A stretch of 8,547 nt of DNA from an uncultured Mollicutes bacterium (GTDB taxonomy: Bacteria; Bacillota_I; Bacilli_A; RFN20; CAG-449), in the NCBI GenBank assembly GCA_900551385.1, contig URVS01000058.1:1-8547 (forward strand), read 5' to 3'. Of the stretch, positions 1-7,013 are shown piece after piece (position 1 is the first letter of the stretch; each line of letters opens with the position of its first letter). Below the pieces are notes generated by a model. That model saw nothing but the letters and a program-made list of their open reading frames with translations. It had not been told where the DNA came from and made no database searches. Position numbers and translations under genes: made by a program.

Positions 1-89
1 TTCGTAGTTTATTAGTTTCTAATTTAAATGAAATTGAATTTGTTGAAAGTAATTCTCAATTAATTAAATTAAAGAATGAATTATTTTAA
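1..89 (+). CDS. 3' end of an unidentified convergent gene (partial)
   Basis: An open plus-strand frame enters from the left edge (first whole codon at 3) and ends at TAA 87-89. It encodes about 28 residues, ending in a charged, probably helical tail (...LIKLKNELF). The stop codon touches a rho-independent terminator, which is the main reason to believe it is a real gene end. It is the only gene on the plus strand and faces the helicase gene tail to tail, so it may be the first gene outside the minus-strand element or a host gene next to an integrated copy. Too little is present to assign a family or function. Confidence 0.55.
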   Translation, partial: RSLLVSNLNEIEFVESNSQLIKLKNELF

Positions 90-117
90 TCCAAGTTTTC
101 TTGGATTTTTTTCTTTA
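88..117 (+). terminator. Rho-independent terminator
   Basis: The stem AATCCAAG (88-95) pairs perfectly with CTTGGATT (100-107) around a TTTT loop, followed by a T-rich run (TTTTTTCTTT). It lies right after the plus-strand stop at 87-89 and would end that transcript. Read on the minus strand the hairpin is followed by TTAAAATAATT, a much weaker U-tract, so it may only partly terminate the helicase operon arriving from the other side. Confidence 0.85.
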
Positions 118-137
118 TTTAATTAGTAAAACTTTCT

Positions 138-1931
138 TTATTGTAATCCTCCCATTTCAAGTAAAAAACTTGATGGTGAATAATATGTATTTTTTCCATT
201 TATAAATCTTCTTTGTGAAGAAGTAAGAAATAATCTTTCTTTAGCTCTAGTAATAGCGACATAGAATAATCGTCTTTCTTCTTCATTATTTTTTGATTCT
301 GATTTATTGGATGGAATAATTCCTTGATTACAGCCTGCAATAATGATGACTTTAAATTCTAATCCTTTTGCTTGATGAATAGTCATTAAGGAAACTGTTT
401 TGTTAGTTTTTTCTTTTGTATTTTGTAAATAAATATTATTAATCATTTCTTGAATTAATGTATCATCTTCGATATTTTCTATGTATGATTTAAATTCTAA
501 TATTCTAGCTATTTTATCTTTTGATGATTTTTCTTTTTCAATAATTTGAGTTTCATTTAATAAATAATTTATAAATTCTTTAGGTGTCAAATTTTGATAA
601 TTATTAATTAATTGTTCTAATTGATGATATATAGATTTAAATTCATCATTATTTTTTATGTATTCATAAATACTAGTGTTATTTTTATTTAGATTCATTT
701 TTTCTAATTGTTTATCTGATATTTGTTTTTTAGGATAATTTAAGATTAAAGATAAGGCTAAATCATCATGGGGATTATTAACAAATAAATAATGATTAAT
801 TAATGATTTAATTTCTTTATGCATGAAAAATGGGTATGAGCCATAAATAGTAAAAGGAATATTTTTATTAATTAATTCTTTTTCAATGATGTTAGATATC
901 ATATTGTTTCGATATAAGACAGCAATATCTTCATTTTTATAATTTAGTTCTTTTAATTTAATAATTAAATTAGCAATGAAATTAGCTTCTTCATTAGCAG
1001 TATGAAAACCTCGATATATTACTTGATAATCATTAGTTTTATTTAATGTATAAAGATTTTTATCAATTCTTTGAAGATTATTTTTAATTACTTTATTAGC
1101 ACATTCTAGTATCCTTTCGTTAGAGCGGTAATTTTCTTCTAGTAATATAATAGAAGGACTATATTCAGTAATAAAGTTATTAATAGTTTCTAAATTAGAG
1201 CCTCTAAAAGTATATATACATTGGTCTTGATCACCAACTAGAAAAATTAATTTTGATTTTTTGGCTAATGATTTGATAATTTCATATTGGATTTGGTTCA
1301 TATCTTGAGCTTCATCAATTAAGATATATTTCATTTGTTTAATTAAATCATTTAAGTAATCTAAATCTATATTAATTAATTGATGATAATAATATAAAAT
1401 ATTATCAAAATCCATTCTATTTATTTGTTTTAAGGCTTGTTGTAATTCTTTAAAGATTAAGCTTACATTTAATGATTCATTAAGATTTTTATATTTATTT
1501 TCAATATGATTTTTAATATTAGAAATATATTTATAACAGTCTGTATCTTTAATATCTAGGTTATTTTCGTTAATAATTTTTCTGATGATTTTCATTTCAT
1601 CATCTTGATCAATAATAGCAATAGGATAATCAAAACCTATTGTTTTAGCGTTCATATTTAATTCTTGAAAGAAGAATGAATGAAAAGTAGAAATATTACA
1701 TTTTGGTAAGTTTAAGATAATTTTAGCCACGCGTGATTTCATCTCATTTGCCGCTTTATTAGTAAAAGTAAAAGCAAAGATTTCTTCTTGTTTTACTTTA
1801 TTAATTATTAAAGAAGCAATTTTATTAGTTAACACTCTAGTTTTGCCTGTACCGGCTCCGGCAACAACTAGAACGTTTTTTGTACATTTAATTGCTTCAA
1901 TTTGTTTTTCATTTAAAGATTCTAAATTCAA
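138..1931 (-). CDS. UvrD/PcrA-like superfamily 1 DNA helicase, compact form
   Basis: ATP-dependent 3'-5' DNA helicase of the UvrD/Rep/PcrA family. All family motifs are visible (numbering from the GTG at 1940): Q-motif LNEKQ near 9, Walker A AGAGTGKT 27-34, Ia FTFTNKAANEM, MDFDN near 176, Walker B IDEAQD 208-213, motif III GDQDQCIYTFRGS from 236, motif IV NYRS 270-273, motif V TIHQAKGLEF and motif VI FYVAITRAKERL near the C-terminus. At about 597 residues it is shorter than typical PcrA/UvrD (about 720-750), and it stops soon after motif VI, without the C-terminal extension. The likely start is TTG 1929-1931, with AGAGGTG six bases upstream, rather than GTG 1938-1940, which lies inside that ribosome binding site. 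It overlaps the 87-residue gene upstream and so belongs to the rep operon. I infer that it unwinds DNA ahead of rolling-circle replication, the job host PcrA does for pT181-type plasmids. A host repair helicase is the alternative. Confidence 0.93.
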   Translation of the reverse strand: MNLESLNEKQIEAIKCTKNVLVVAGAGTGKTRVLTNKIASLIINKVKQEEIFAFTFTNKAANEMKSRVAKIILNLPKCNISTFHSFFFQELNMNAKTIGFDYPIAIIDQDDEMKIIRKIINENNLDIKDTDCYKYISNIKNHIENKYKNLNESLNVSLIFKELQQALKQINRMDFDNILYYYHQLINIDLDYLNDLIKQMKYILIDEAQDMNQIQYEIIKSLAKKSKLIFLVGDQDQCIYTFRGSNLETINNFITEYSPSIILLEENYRSNERILECANKVIKNNLQRIDKNLYTLNKTNDYQVIYRGFHTANEEANFIANLIIKLKELNYKNEDIAVLYRNNMISNIIEKELINKNIPFTIYGSYPFFMHKEIKSLINHYLFVNNPHDDLALSLILNYPKKQISDKQLEKMNLNKNNTSIYEYIKNNDEFKSIYHQLEQLINNYQNLTPKEFINYLLNETQIIEKEKSSKDKIARILEFKSYIENIEDDTLIQEMINNIYLQNTKEKTNKTVSLMTIHQAKGLEFKVIIIAGCNQGIIPSNKSESKNNEEERRLFYVAITRAKERLFLTSSQRRFINGKNTYYSPSSFLLEMGGLQ

Positions 1932-2172
1932 TTGTTTCACCTCTTTCTATTAAAAAATCTTGTAATGATTTTAGGATTTTTATGTGATTAATGTTTTCTT
2001 TTTTATTTATTAAATAAGCGATAAATTCTTCTACTTGAAAATCGATATTAAGTATTTTAGCTAAATTATCTTTATCATCAATTAAGGAAATAAAGATAAG
2101 TGAAGGTAGATTAGTGATAAACAGATTTTTAAATTTATGATAAGTTAAAAGATATAATTCTTGATTAGTCAT
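1909..2172 (-). CDS. Unrecognised 87-residue protein between Rep and helicase
   Basis: I do not recognise this family. The protein is 87 residues, rich in Ile, Leu, Asn and Lys, has no clear membrane segment or signal peptide, and looks mostly helical. Its ATG shares one base with the TAA of the rep gene (TAATG), and no Shine-Dalgarno is visible, so translation is probably coupled to Rep. Its TGA stop lies inside the start of the helicase gene (about 23 bases of overlap). This packing into one replication operon supports a real gene. In Ff phages the corresponding place after the initiator gene holds the single-strand DNA-binding protein gV, also 87 residues. Equal length and position are suggestive only, since I see no OB-fold signature. 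A replication accessory or copy-control factor is equally possible. Confidence 0.7.
   Translation of the reverse strand: MTNQELYLLTYHKFKNLFITNLPSLIFISLIDDKDNLAKILNIDFQVEEFIAYLINKKENINHIKILKSLQDFLIERGETIEFRIFK
1938..1944 (-). promoter_or_regulatory. Ribosome binding site deciding the helicase start
   Basis: The minus strand reads GAAAGAGGTGAAACAATTG. AGAGGTG sits six bases before a TTG at 1929-1931. The GTG at 1938-1940 that would give a slightly longer protein is part of this Shine-Dalgarno sequence, so TTG is the better start. Confidence 0.65.
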
Positions 2173-3308
2173 TAAAACGGTAATTGATTAAAAGAAATAT
2201 AATCTTTAATGTTTTGTTTTATTTCCACAATATCTTTTAAAGAGATATTTCTTTGTCCAACTTCTTTTTGATATTGGTTAATTTTTTTAATTTTCTTTTT
2301 ATCTATTTTATCGATGTAATCTAATAAATCAGAAAGGATATTATTAAATGTTAATTGAAAGTCTCGACCATTATGCAAATGCATAATAATAAAGTAGCTT
2401 GACATGATTGGTAATATCCATTTTTTATAAGTATCAATGTTTCTAATTAAAACTTTATATTTAGTTATTTCTGATTTAGAAACATTATTTAAAAATTCTT
2501 TCCAAAAAGGAATTGTGTCCGCTTGAGTGATGTTATGTTTATTATAATTATTGTCTTTTTTTAAATCTAACATTGTGTATAGTAGTCCTTTTGAGTATTG
2601 ATTAAAATTATTAATTCCTTGCTCTAATAAAGAAAAGACAACATCATAAGCTTTATCTTTCATAAAACGCATTTCATATCTAGTCCAAAATGTTTGATTT
2701 ACTTCATTACCTTTTGATAGTTGTTCTTTTAATTTATCGTAAATAACTAACATCATGGTCGATTTATGTGAACCAAATTGTAATGACCAACCATTTATTT
2801 CATTACCATGTAAAGTGTAATTTTTATTTCGAAATGAAGTAGTATAGTTTCCTTGATCAAGTATTTCTTTTATTTTAGATATATTAACGTCTTTACCTTC
2901 ATAATCATCAAGAGCAATATCAATTCTAGTGGGTGAACCTTGTAAACCAATTAAGAAAAAGTTAAATAAGTCGATCCAAGTTTTATTTGAATGCATTTCA
3001 AATTCTCGACATCCTTGACCTTTTAATTCTATTTGGCAAGATTTATATCCACTTAATAATTCTGGTCCTGCGAACCGTATACAGATAGTTTCACCTAAAG
3101 TATATTGGTATTTAAAACGATTTGTTGAGTATTCTTCTTTATTTATTTCATTTAAGTCAAATGACATATAATTAGCGATATATTTTACTAAGTCTTCGAT
3201 TATTATTAATTCTAGTTCATTTTCTTTTACCTTAAGAGGAAAAGTACAAGCAAAATAGTCAATTACTATTTTTATTCCTTGTTGATGTTCTAGATATTGA
3301 ATCATCAA
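2172..3308 (-). CDS. Rolling-circle replication initiator, Rep_trans (pT181 RepC-like) family
   Basis: Initiator that would nick one strand at the origin and stay covalently attached to the 5' end. Hallmarks of the Rep_trans family (which, as I recall, includes plasmid pT181 RepC, ICE NicK proteins and CTX-phage RstA) are visible: TRIDIALDDY at 127-136 (acidic metal-binding region), LVIYDK at 187-192 with Tyr190 as candidate catalytic tyrosine, and RYEMRF at 210-215. From memory the pT181-family catalytic tyrosine is near residue 190, a good match. The length of 378 is normal to slightly long, with a lysine-rich C-terminal part. The start is either TTG 3306-3308, eight bases after a strong AAAGGAGG, or the adjacent ATG 3303-3305. 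The gene heads the operon rep, 87-residue gene, helicase, and lies just downstream of a hairpin that looks like its own nick site. Its role in a phage-like rather than plasmid context is inferred from the neighbours. Confidence 0.9.
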   Translation of the reverse strand: MMIQYLEHQQGIKIVIDYFACTFPLKVKENELELIIIEDLVKYIANYMSFDLNEINKEEYSTNRFKYQYTLGETICIRFAGPELLSGYKSCQIELKGQGCREFEMHSNKTWIDLFNFFLIGLQGSPTRIDIALDDYEGKDVNISKIKEILDQGNYTTSFRNKNYTLHGNEINGWSLQFGSHKSTMMLVIYDKLKEQLSKGNEVNQTFWTRYEMRFMKDKAYDVVFSLLEQGINNFNQYSKGLLYTMLDLKKDNNYNKHNITQADTIPFWKEFLNNVSKSEITKYKVLIRNIDTYKKWILPIMSSYFIIMHLHNGRDFQLTFNNILSDLLDYIDKIDKKKIKKINQYQKEVGQRNISLKDIVEIKQNIKDYISFNQLPF

Positions 3309-3316
3309 TTATCAAA

Positions 3317-3324
3317 CCTCCTTT
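3317..3324 (-). promoter_or_regulatory. Strong ribosome binding site of rep
   Basis: The minus strand reads AAAGGAGG, eight bases before TTG 3306-3308 and eleven before ATG 3303-3305. It is one of the best matches to the 16S anti-Shine-Dalgarno in the window, and the spacing slightly favours the TTG. Confidence 0.8.
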
Positions 3325-3340
3325 ATTTAAATCGAAAACA

Positions 3341-3417
3341 AATTATTATGCTTAGGTAGCCTGTAAGGTGGCTATTAGAGATAGCCACCTTTACAGGGCT
3401 AAGATTAAGCAATAATT
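3341..3417 (-). other. Candidate double-strand origin: long hairpin with pT181-like nick loop
   Basis: A long imperfect inverted repeat fills most of the only sizeable intergenic gap, between the ATPase stop and the rep start. The core stem GGTGGCTAT (3367-3375) pairs with ATAGCCACC (3381-3389) around a five-base loop. It continues outward as CTGTAA/TTACAG, TAGC/GCTA, TGCTTA/TAAGCA and AATTATT/AATAATT, with small bulges. On the minus strand the tip reads GGCTATCTCTAATAGCC. From memory this closely resembles the nick hairpin of pT181-type origins (GGCTACTCTAATAGCC), and the neighbouring Rep is of that family. Filamentous phages keep origin and packaging hairpin at this place. It could also end the ATPase transcript, but no strong U-tract follows on the minus strand. 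Confidence 0.7.
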
Positions 3418-3443
3418 AAATTTTTGTTATTGATTAATGGAAT

Positions 3444-5321
3444 TTATAAATCTATAATTTCATCTTGCTTCAGGTTATTTTCATTTATTTTATTATAAAA
3501 ACGTGAATGGCATTTATTTAATTCTTCTATAGATGGTGTTAAGGAAGTAAATGTATCTAAATCTTTGAAAGAATAATTTTTCTTTGTTTCATAAGCATAG
3601 GATAAAAAAGTTGAATCATATAATTTTTGTTGATTGATTTCTAAATCACAGATATTAAGATTTAAGGTTTTTATTTCACCTTTAATTCCATCTTGAGTAG
3701 ATAAATTTCCTTTGATTTTGAAATACCAGAAATGATCAAAATATGTACAGATTTTTTTATTGATATAGGCTAAATGTCTTAATAAAGCATAAATAAATGA
3801 ATAATCATTTCTTTTGATTTTTGATATAGTTTTTCTTTGTGTTTTTTTATTAATTGGTTTTCTAATTGATTCATATTTTTGTAAGTATTTTTTTAATAAT
3901 TCATCTAGTTTGATAAATGGTAAATAATATAAATATAATAAGAATGGATATTTCTTTTTTCTTGCTTCAATAGTATAAAAATATTCGGCATTACCTCTTA
4001 TTCTTAGAGGTACTTGATCTTTTAATTGATAATCACAAAAGATTTTAACATGTCTTTTTAAGTCATGGGAAATAGTAGAAAAGAAAGTAGATACTCCATC
4101 TTCACCAACTTCTTTCATATTGTCATGAGAATTATATTCTTTATCTAATTCTGATAGTGAAATAACAATATATTCTTCTAAAGCATATTTATCATTTTGT
4201 TTATTTTTTCTCATATTATCGAAATCAAATATTTTACTATAAGTCATAAAATATGGTGAATAGATGGAATAATTAGAAGTGATAAAGGTCTTTCTATTTC
4301 TTTCTAAAGTATAATATTTAAAATATTCTTGGTGTTTATTAGTTTTCTTTTCTCTTACTAAAGCAAAATTTTCTTGAGGATAATTAATTTCATAATCCAG
4401 CATTTTTTCTTCTAGTTCATCAAGATAATTTTCTTCACTAATTAGAGTTAGAGCACTATTTAATAAGGTCTTTCCACATCCAGGTGGACCATTGATAAAA
4501 GTAGTTTGGGTAATATCATCTTTAGCAAATTTTTTTAATCTTTCGTGATTCATTTTTAAACGATAATTTGCTCTTGAATAAGCAGTAAGATAAATAAATA
4601 TTAAGAAAATAATAATTAATATTGGTTTAGGTAATTTAATGATGATTGGATATAAATGGATAAATAAGTAAGAAAATAATCTTAAAAATAAAATATATAA
4701 TTCATAATTAAATAGTCTAATAAGATATACTTCAATAAAGATTATTGTTTCTACGATTATTCGATATAAAATACCATTTGATAAAAGAATTAGAAGTAAA
4801 TGTAAAGCAATTATTTTTTTATGGTGTTTTAGATAAATTATTAATTTATGAATAGATATTTTTATTTGTTTAATAATTAAATTAAGAAAATTATTGATTT
4901 TTAAATAGATTATGGCTCCTTTAGTGTATTTAATTTTTTCTACTTCTTTAGTAAATTCTTCATGTAAAATAATTGAAATTAATAAAATAATATTTAAACC
5001 AATATTCGTAAAGTTAATTATTATATCTAAAAGTAGATTTATTATTTTTAAAAGTAAATTATTTAATTTATCGATTAAAGAAATATTTTCATCAAATAAA
5101 TAAGTAATGATATTTAATACTTTATTAGTGATATTTTGGTGATATTGATTTAATTTAGTTTGGTCATATATTTCAAAAAATGTTTTGATATTTTTATAGT
5201 CAATGATAGATTTTAATCTATTAGTGGTATTAATAAATAAAGAAGTGCTTTGAAGCACTAGAAATACACATAAAAGTATAAACAGTACTTCAAAGCTAAT
5301 TTTTATAATCTTTTTATCCAT
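3444..5321 (-). CDS. Multi-spanning membrane P-loop ATPase, Zot/pI-like assembly protein
   Basis: Probable membrane ATPase driving virion assembly or export, like pI/Zot of filamentous phages. The first 250 residues are strongly hydrophobic: a segment at about 8-30, another near 97-120, and two or three between about 168 and 247. A cytoplasmic ATPase domain follows, with Walker A GPPGCGKT at 278-285, a hydrophobic strand ending in SELDKEYNSHD (390-400) at the Walker B place, and HDLKRHVKIFCDYQ...VPLRIR (419-442), whose RH and Q/IR pattern recalls Zot proteins. The Walker B lacks the usual consecutive acidic pair. Classical Zot has its ATPase first and a single membrane segment later, so this topology is reversed. 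The C-terminal part is basic and unassigned. The start overlaps the end of the upstream surface-protein gene by 19 bases without a visible ribosome binding site, suggesting coupled translation. Zot assignment is from motifs and context; another membrane AAA/FtsK-type pump is possible. Confidence 0.75.
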   Translation of the reverse strand: MDKKIIKISFEVLFILLCVFLVLQSTSLFINTTNRLKSIIDYKNIKTFFEIYDQTKLNQYHQNITNKVLNIITYLFDENISLIDKLNNLLLKIINLLLDIIINFTNIGLNIILLISIILHEEFTKEVEKIKYTKGAIIYLKINNFLNLIIKQIKISIHKLIIYLKHHKKIIALHLLLILLSNGILYRIIVETIIFIEVYLIRLFNYELYILFLRLFSYLFIHLYPIIIKLPKPILIIIFLIFIYLTAYSRANYRLKMNHERLKKFAKDDITQTTFINGPPGCGKTLLNSALTLISEENYLDELEEKMLDYEINYPQENFALVREKKTNKHQEYFKYYTLERNRKTFITSNYSIYSPYFMTYSKIFDFDNMRKNKQNDKYALEEYIVISLSELDKEYNSHDNMKEVGEDGVSTFFSTISHDLKRHVKIFCDYQLKDQVPLRIRGNAEYFYTIEARKKKYPFLLYLYYLPFIKLDELLKKYLQKYESIRKPINKKTQRKTISKIKRNDYSFIYALLRHLAYINKKICTYFDHFWYFKIKGNLSTQDGIKGEIKTLNLNICDLEINQQKLYDSTFLSYAYETKKNYSFKDLDTFTSLTPSIEELNKCHSRFYNKINENNLKQDEIIDL

Positions 5322-7012
5322 TTAATAAATTTAGAAATCATTTTATATAATAAGTAAATAAAACTAATTCCTAATAATGAACCGATTGTAAACGTTAAAG
5401 CGGTATATAGTTTATTTGATTTAATAGTTTCAACCATTTGATCAATTTTAGTTTTATCTTTTAATTGTTCAATTGTTTCTAATTTTTCTTCTTCATTAGT
5501 GATGGTTTTATTATATTCTTCCACAAGAGCGTTATAAGAAGTAATTGCTTCAGAAAGAGTTTCTTTATTAGTTATTAATTTTTGTTGATGATATGTTAAA
5601 TTATCATAAGCTATTTTAGCTTCATTAATTTTATCTTTAGTTTCAAGAGTAATTTCACCTAAAGAATTAATTAAAGCAATGACTTTATTTATTTCTTGCT
5701 GAGAGGTAATTTCTTCGATTGATGAATTAATAGTTTGTTCAACTAAATCATGATAAGAAACGTTTATATCCATTGTAGAATTTCTTTTTCCATCAATTTC
5801 AATTTCTAAAGTTGGTTGATAACTTGTTGAATCATAATAATCATATTTAGCACCTGAAGTATTATCTAATTGAGTAATTAAATTAGAGTAGACTGAACTT
5901 TCTTTTAAACTTTCAGGGAAATAAAAGGTGGTATCTTTGATTGATGGTCCACTGTTCATAGATATTGAAGTATAACCTGAAGTAACATTATCAGGAAAAT
6001 AGACTTCTTTGCATTTAGTGAAGTTTTCAGCGACAATTGATGGAGTAATACTTCCTAAATACAATTTATCAATATTAAAAGGGGTAAATAAATCATAAGA
6101 ACAAGAAGCAGAATATTTATAATATAATTCTTCTAAATCAGTTTTTTCAAAAGAAGGGGCTCTTTCTCCATATTGGATGGAATATGATTTATCATCTAAT
6201 AAAGTTAAATCTATCATAGCTTTTTTGACATTAGAAGCAATATATGATATCCCATATTCGTTTCTATTTAATTTAGATGAAGTAAAATAGGCTCCACCAA
6301 TTTCGTAACATGGTCTAAATGAATTACCTTGAAATGGTAATTCTTCATCAGGTATAACATAGAGTTCTCGTCCTTCTTTCCAACCTTTATTAGTGTATTG
6401 CACATCCATTTTCTTTTTTACGTTAATAGCAATTGAAGAAGGAGCAATAACTTTAGCATTTTTTGGAATATCAAGAATTCCACTTATTTGACGAGGATCT
6501 TGACTAAAAAAGAAATATTTAACTGAGGAAGGAAATAAATCGGTAAAATTTATGATATCACCAAAGATGACTGTTTCTAATTTAGTTAGAGTGGATAGTC
6601 CAGTAGGTAAATTTGTTACATCAATTAAGGTTTTACAATTAGTAAATGAAGTAACTATATTATCTCCATTCATAGTTGGGGCATTTGAAAATGTTCCAAC
6701 AAAGACTGTTTCAATAGTATCAACATCACTAGCATAACCATCTTTAGTAAAAGTACCATCTTCATTAGTGTATTTATAGCCCATATATTCAAAGGTTTGT
6801 TTATTTTGATAATCATTATAATTTGGTCTAGTGTATTTGATATTTGGTAAACCTAATTCTTCTAGTGTAGTGGGTTTTAAGCCATCTAAATCGTTTTCAC
6901 CAATGGAAGTAATGATTCGAACTGGTGAACTACTAGTTTGGTTAACTAGAGACATATTAGAGTTATTTGATGTTAAAGTTAATAACATCAAAGGTAATAA
7001 TAATTTATTCAT
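5303..7012 (-). CDS. Secreted BspA/LRR-like surface protein with helical module and C-terminal membrane anchor
   Basis: The 569-residue protein carries a short signal peptide (MNKLLLPLMLLTLTS, cleavage near 15-22). Next comes a long extracellular part (about 75-395) with irregular LRR_5/BspA-like stretches such as TSFTNCKTLIDVTNLP and FTKCKEVYFPDNV. At about 443-497 is a helical module of the pattern VIALINSLGEITLETKDKI...AYDNLT, which I recognise as a recurring element of Firmicutes cell-wall proteins. A charged, probably coiled region (498-532) leads to a transmembrane segment at about 536-557 and a short basic tail (KFIKWIKRL). There is no LPXTG motif. The ATG has a strong AAAAGGAG six bases upstream, and the gene starts one base after the previous stop. 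Domain order resembles a filamentous-phage adsorption protein (pIII-like): receptor-binding head, stalk, C-terminal anchor. That role is inferred from the neighbours; an adhesin is the alternative. Confidence 0.8.
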   Translation of the reverse strand: MNKLLLPLMLLTLTSNNSNMSLVNQTSSSPVRIITSIGENDLDGLKPTTLEELGLPNIKYTRPNYNDYQNKQTFEYMGYKYTNEDGTFTKDGYASDVDTIETVFVGTFSNAPTMNGDNIVTSFTNCKTLIDVTNLPTGLSTLTKLETVIFGDIINFTDLFPSSVKYFFFSQDPRQISGILDIPKNAKVIAPSSIAINVKKKMDVQYTNKGWKEGRELYVIPDEELPFQGNSFRPCYEIGGAYFTSSKLNRNEYGISYIASNVKKAMIDLTLLDDKSYSIQYGERAPSFEKTDLEELYYKYSASCSYDLFTPFNIDKLYLGSITPSIVAENFTKCKEVYFPDNVTSGYTSISMNSGPSIKDTTFYFPESLKESSVYSNLITQLDNTSGAKYDYYDSTSYQPTLEIEIDGKRNSTMDINVSYHDLVEQTINSSIEEITSQQEINKVIALINSLGEITLETKDKINEAKIAYDNLTYHQQKLITNKETLSEAITSYNALVEEYNKTITNEEEKLETIEQLKDKTKIDQMVETIKSNKLYTALTFTIGSLLGISFIYLLYKMISKFIKWIKRL

Positions 7013-7013
7013 T

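Noticed and set aside
1909..2172. TGA read as tryptophan (Mollicutes code 4)
   Set aside because: The 87-residue gene ends in TGA at a sensible place overlapping the helicase start, a second TGA follows close by, and every other gene ends in TAA without needing readthrough. The standard bacterial code explains the window.
3326..3375. Promoter for rep within the hairpin region (CATAAT at 3345-3350 on the minus strand)
   Set aside because: A -10-like sequence exists, but no acceptable -35 lies at the right spacing, and such sequences are frequent in DNA this AT-rich.
4912..5103. Plus-strand frame of 63 codons inside the ATPase gene
   Set aside because: It is the complement of the hydrophobic N-terminal region of a well-supported minus-strand gene, with no ribosome binding site and biased composition.
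5245..5258. Short perfect inverted repeat GTGCTTTGAAGCAC
   Set aside because: It lies within the start of the ATPase gene, encodes ordinary residues and has a two-base loop with no U-tract, so I do not call it a terminator or operator.
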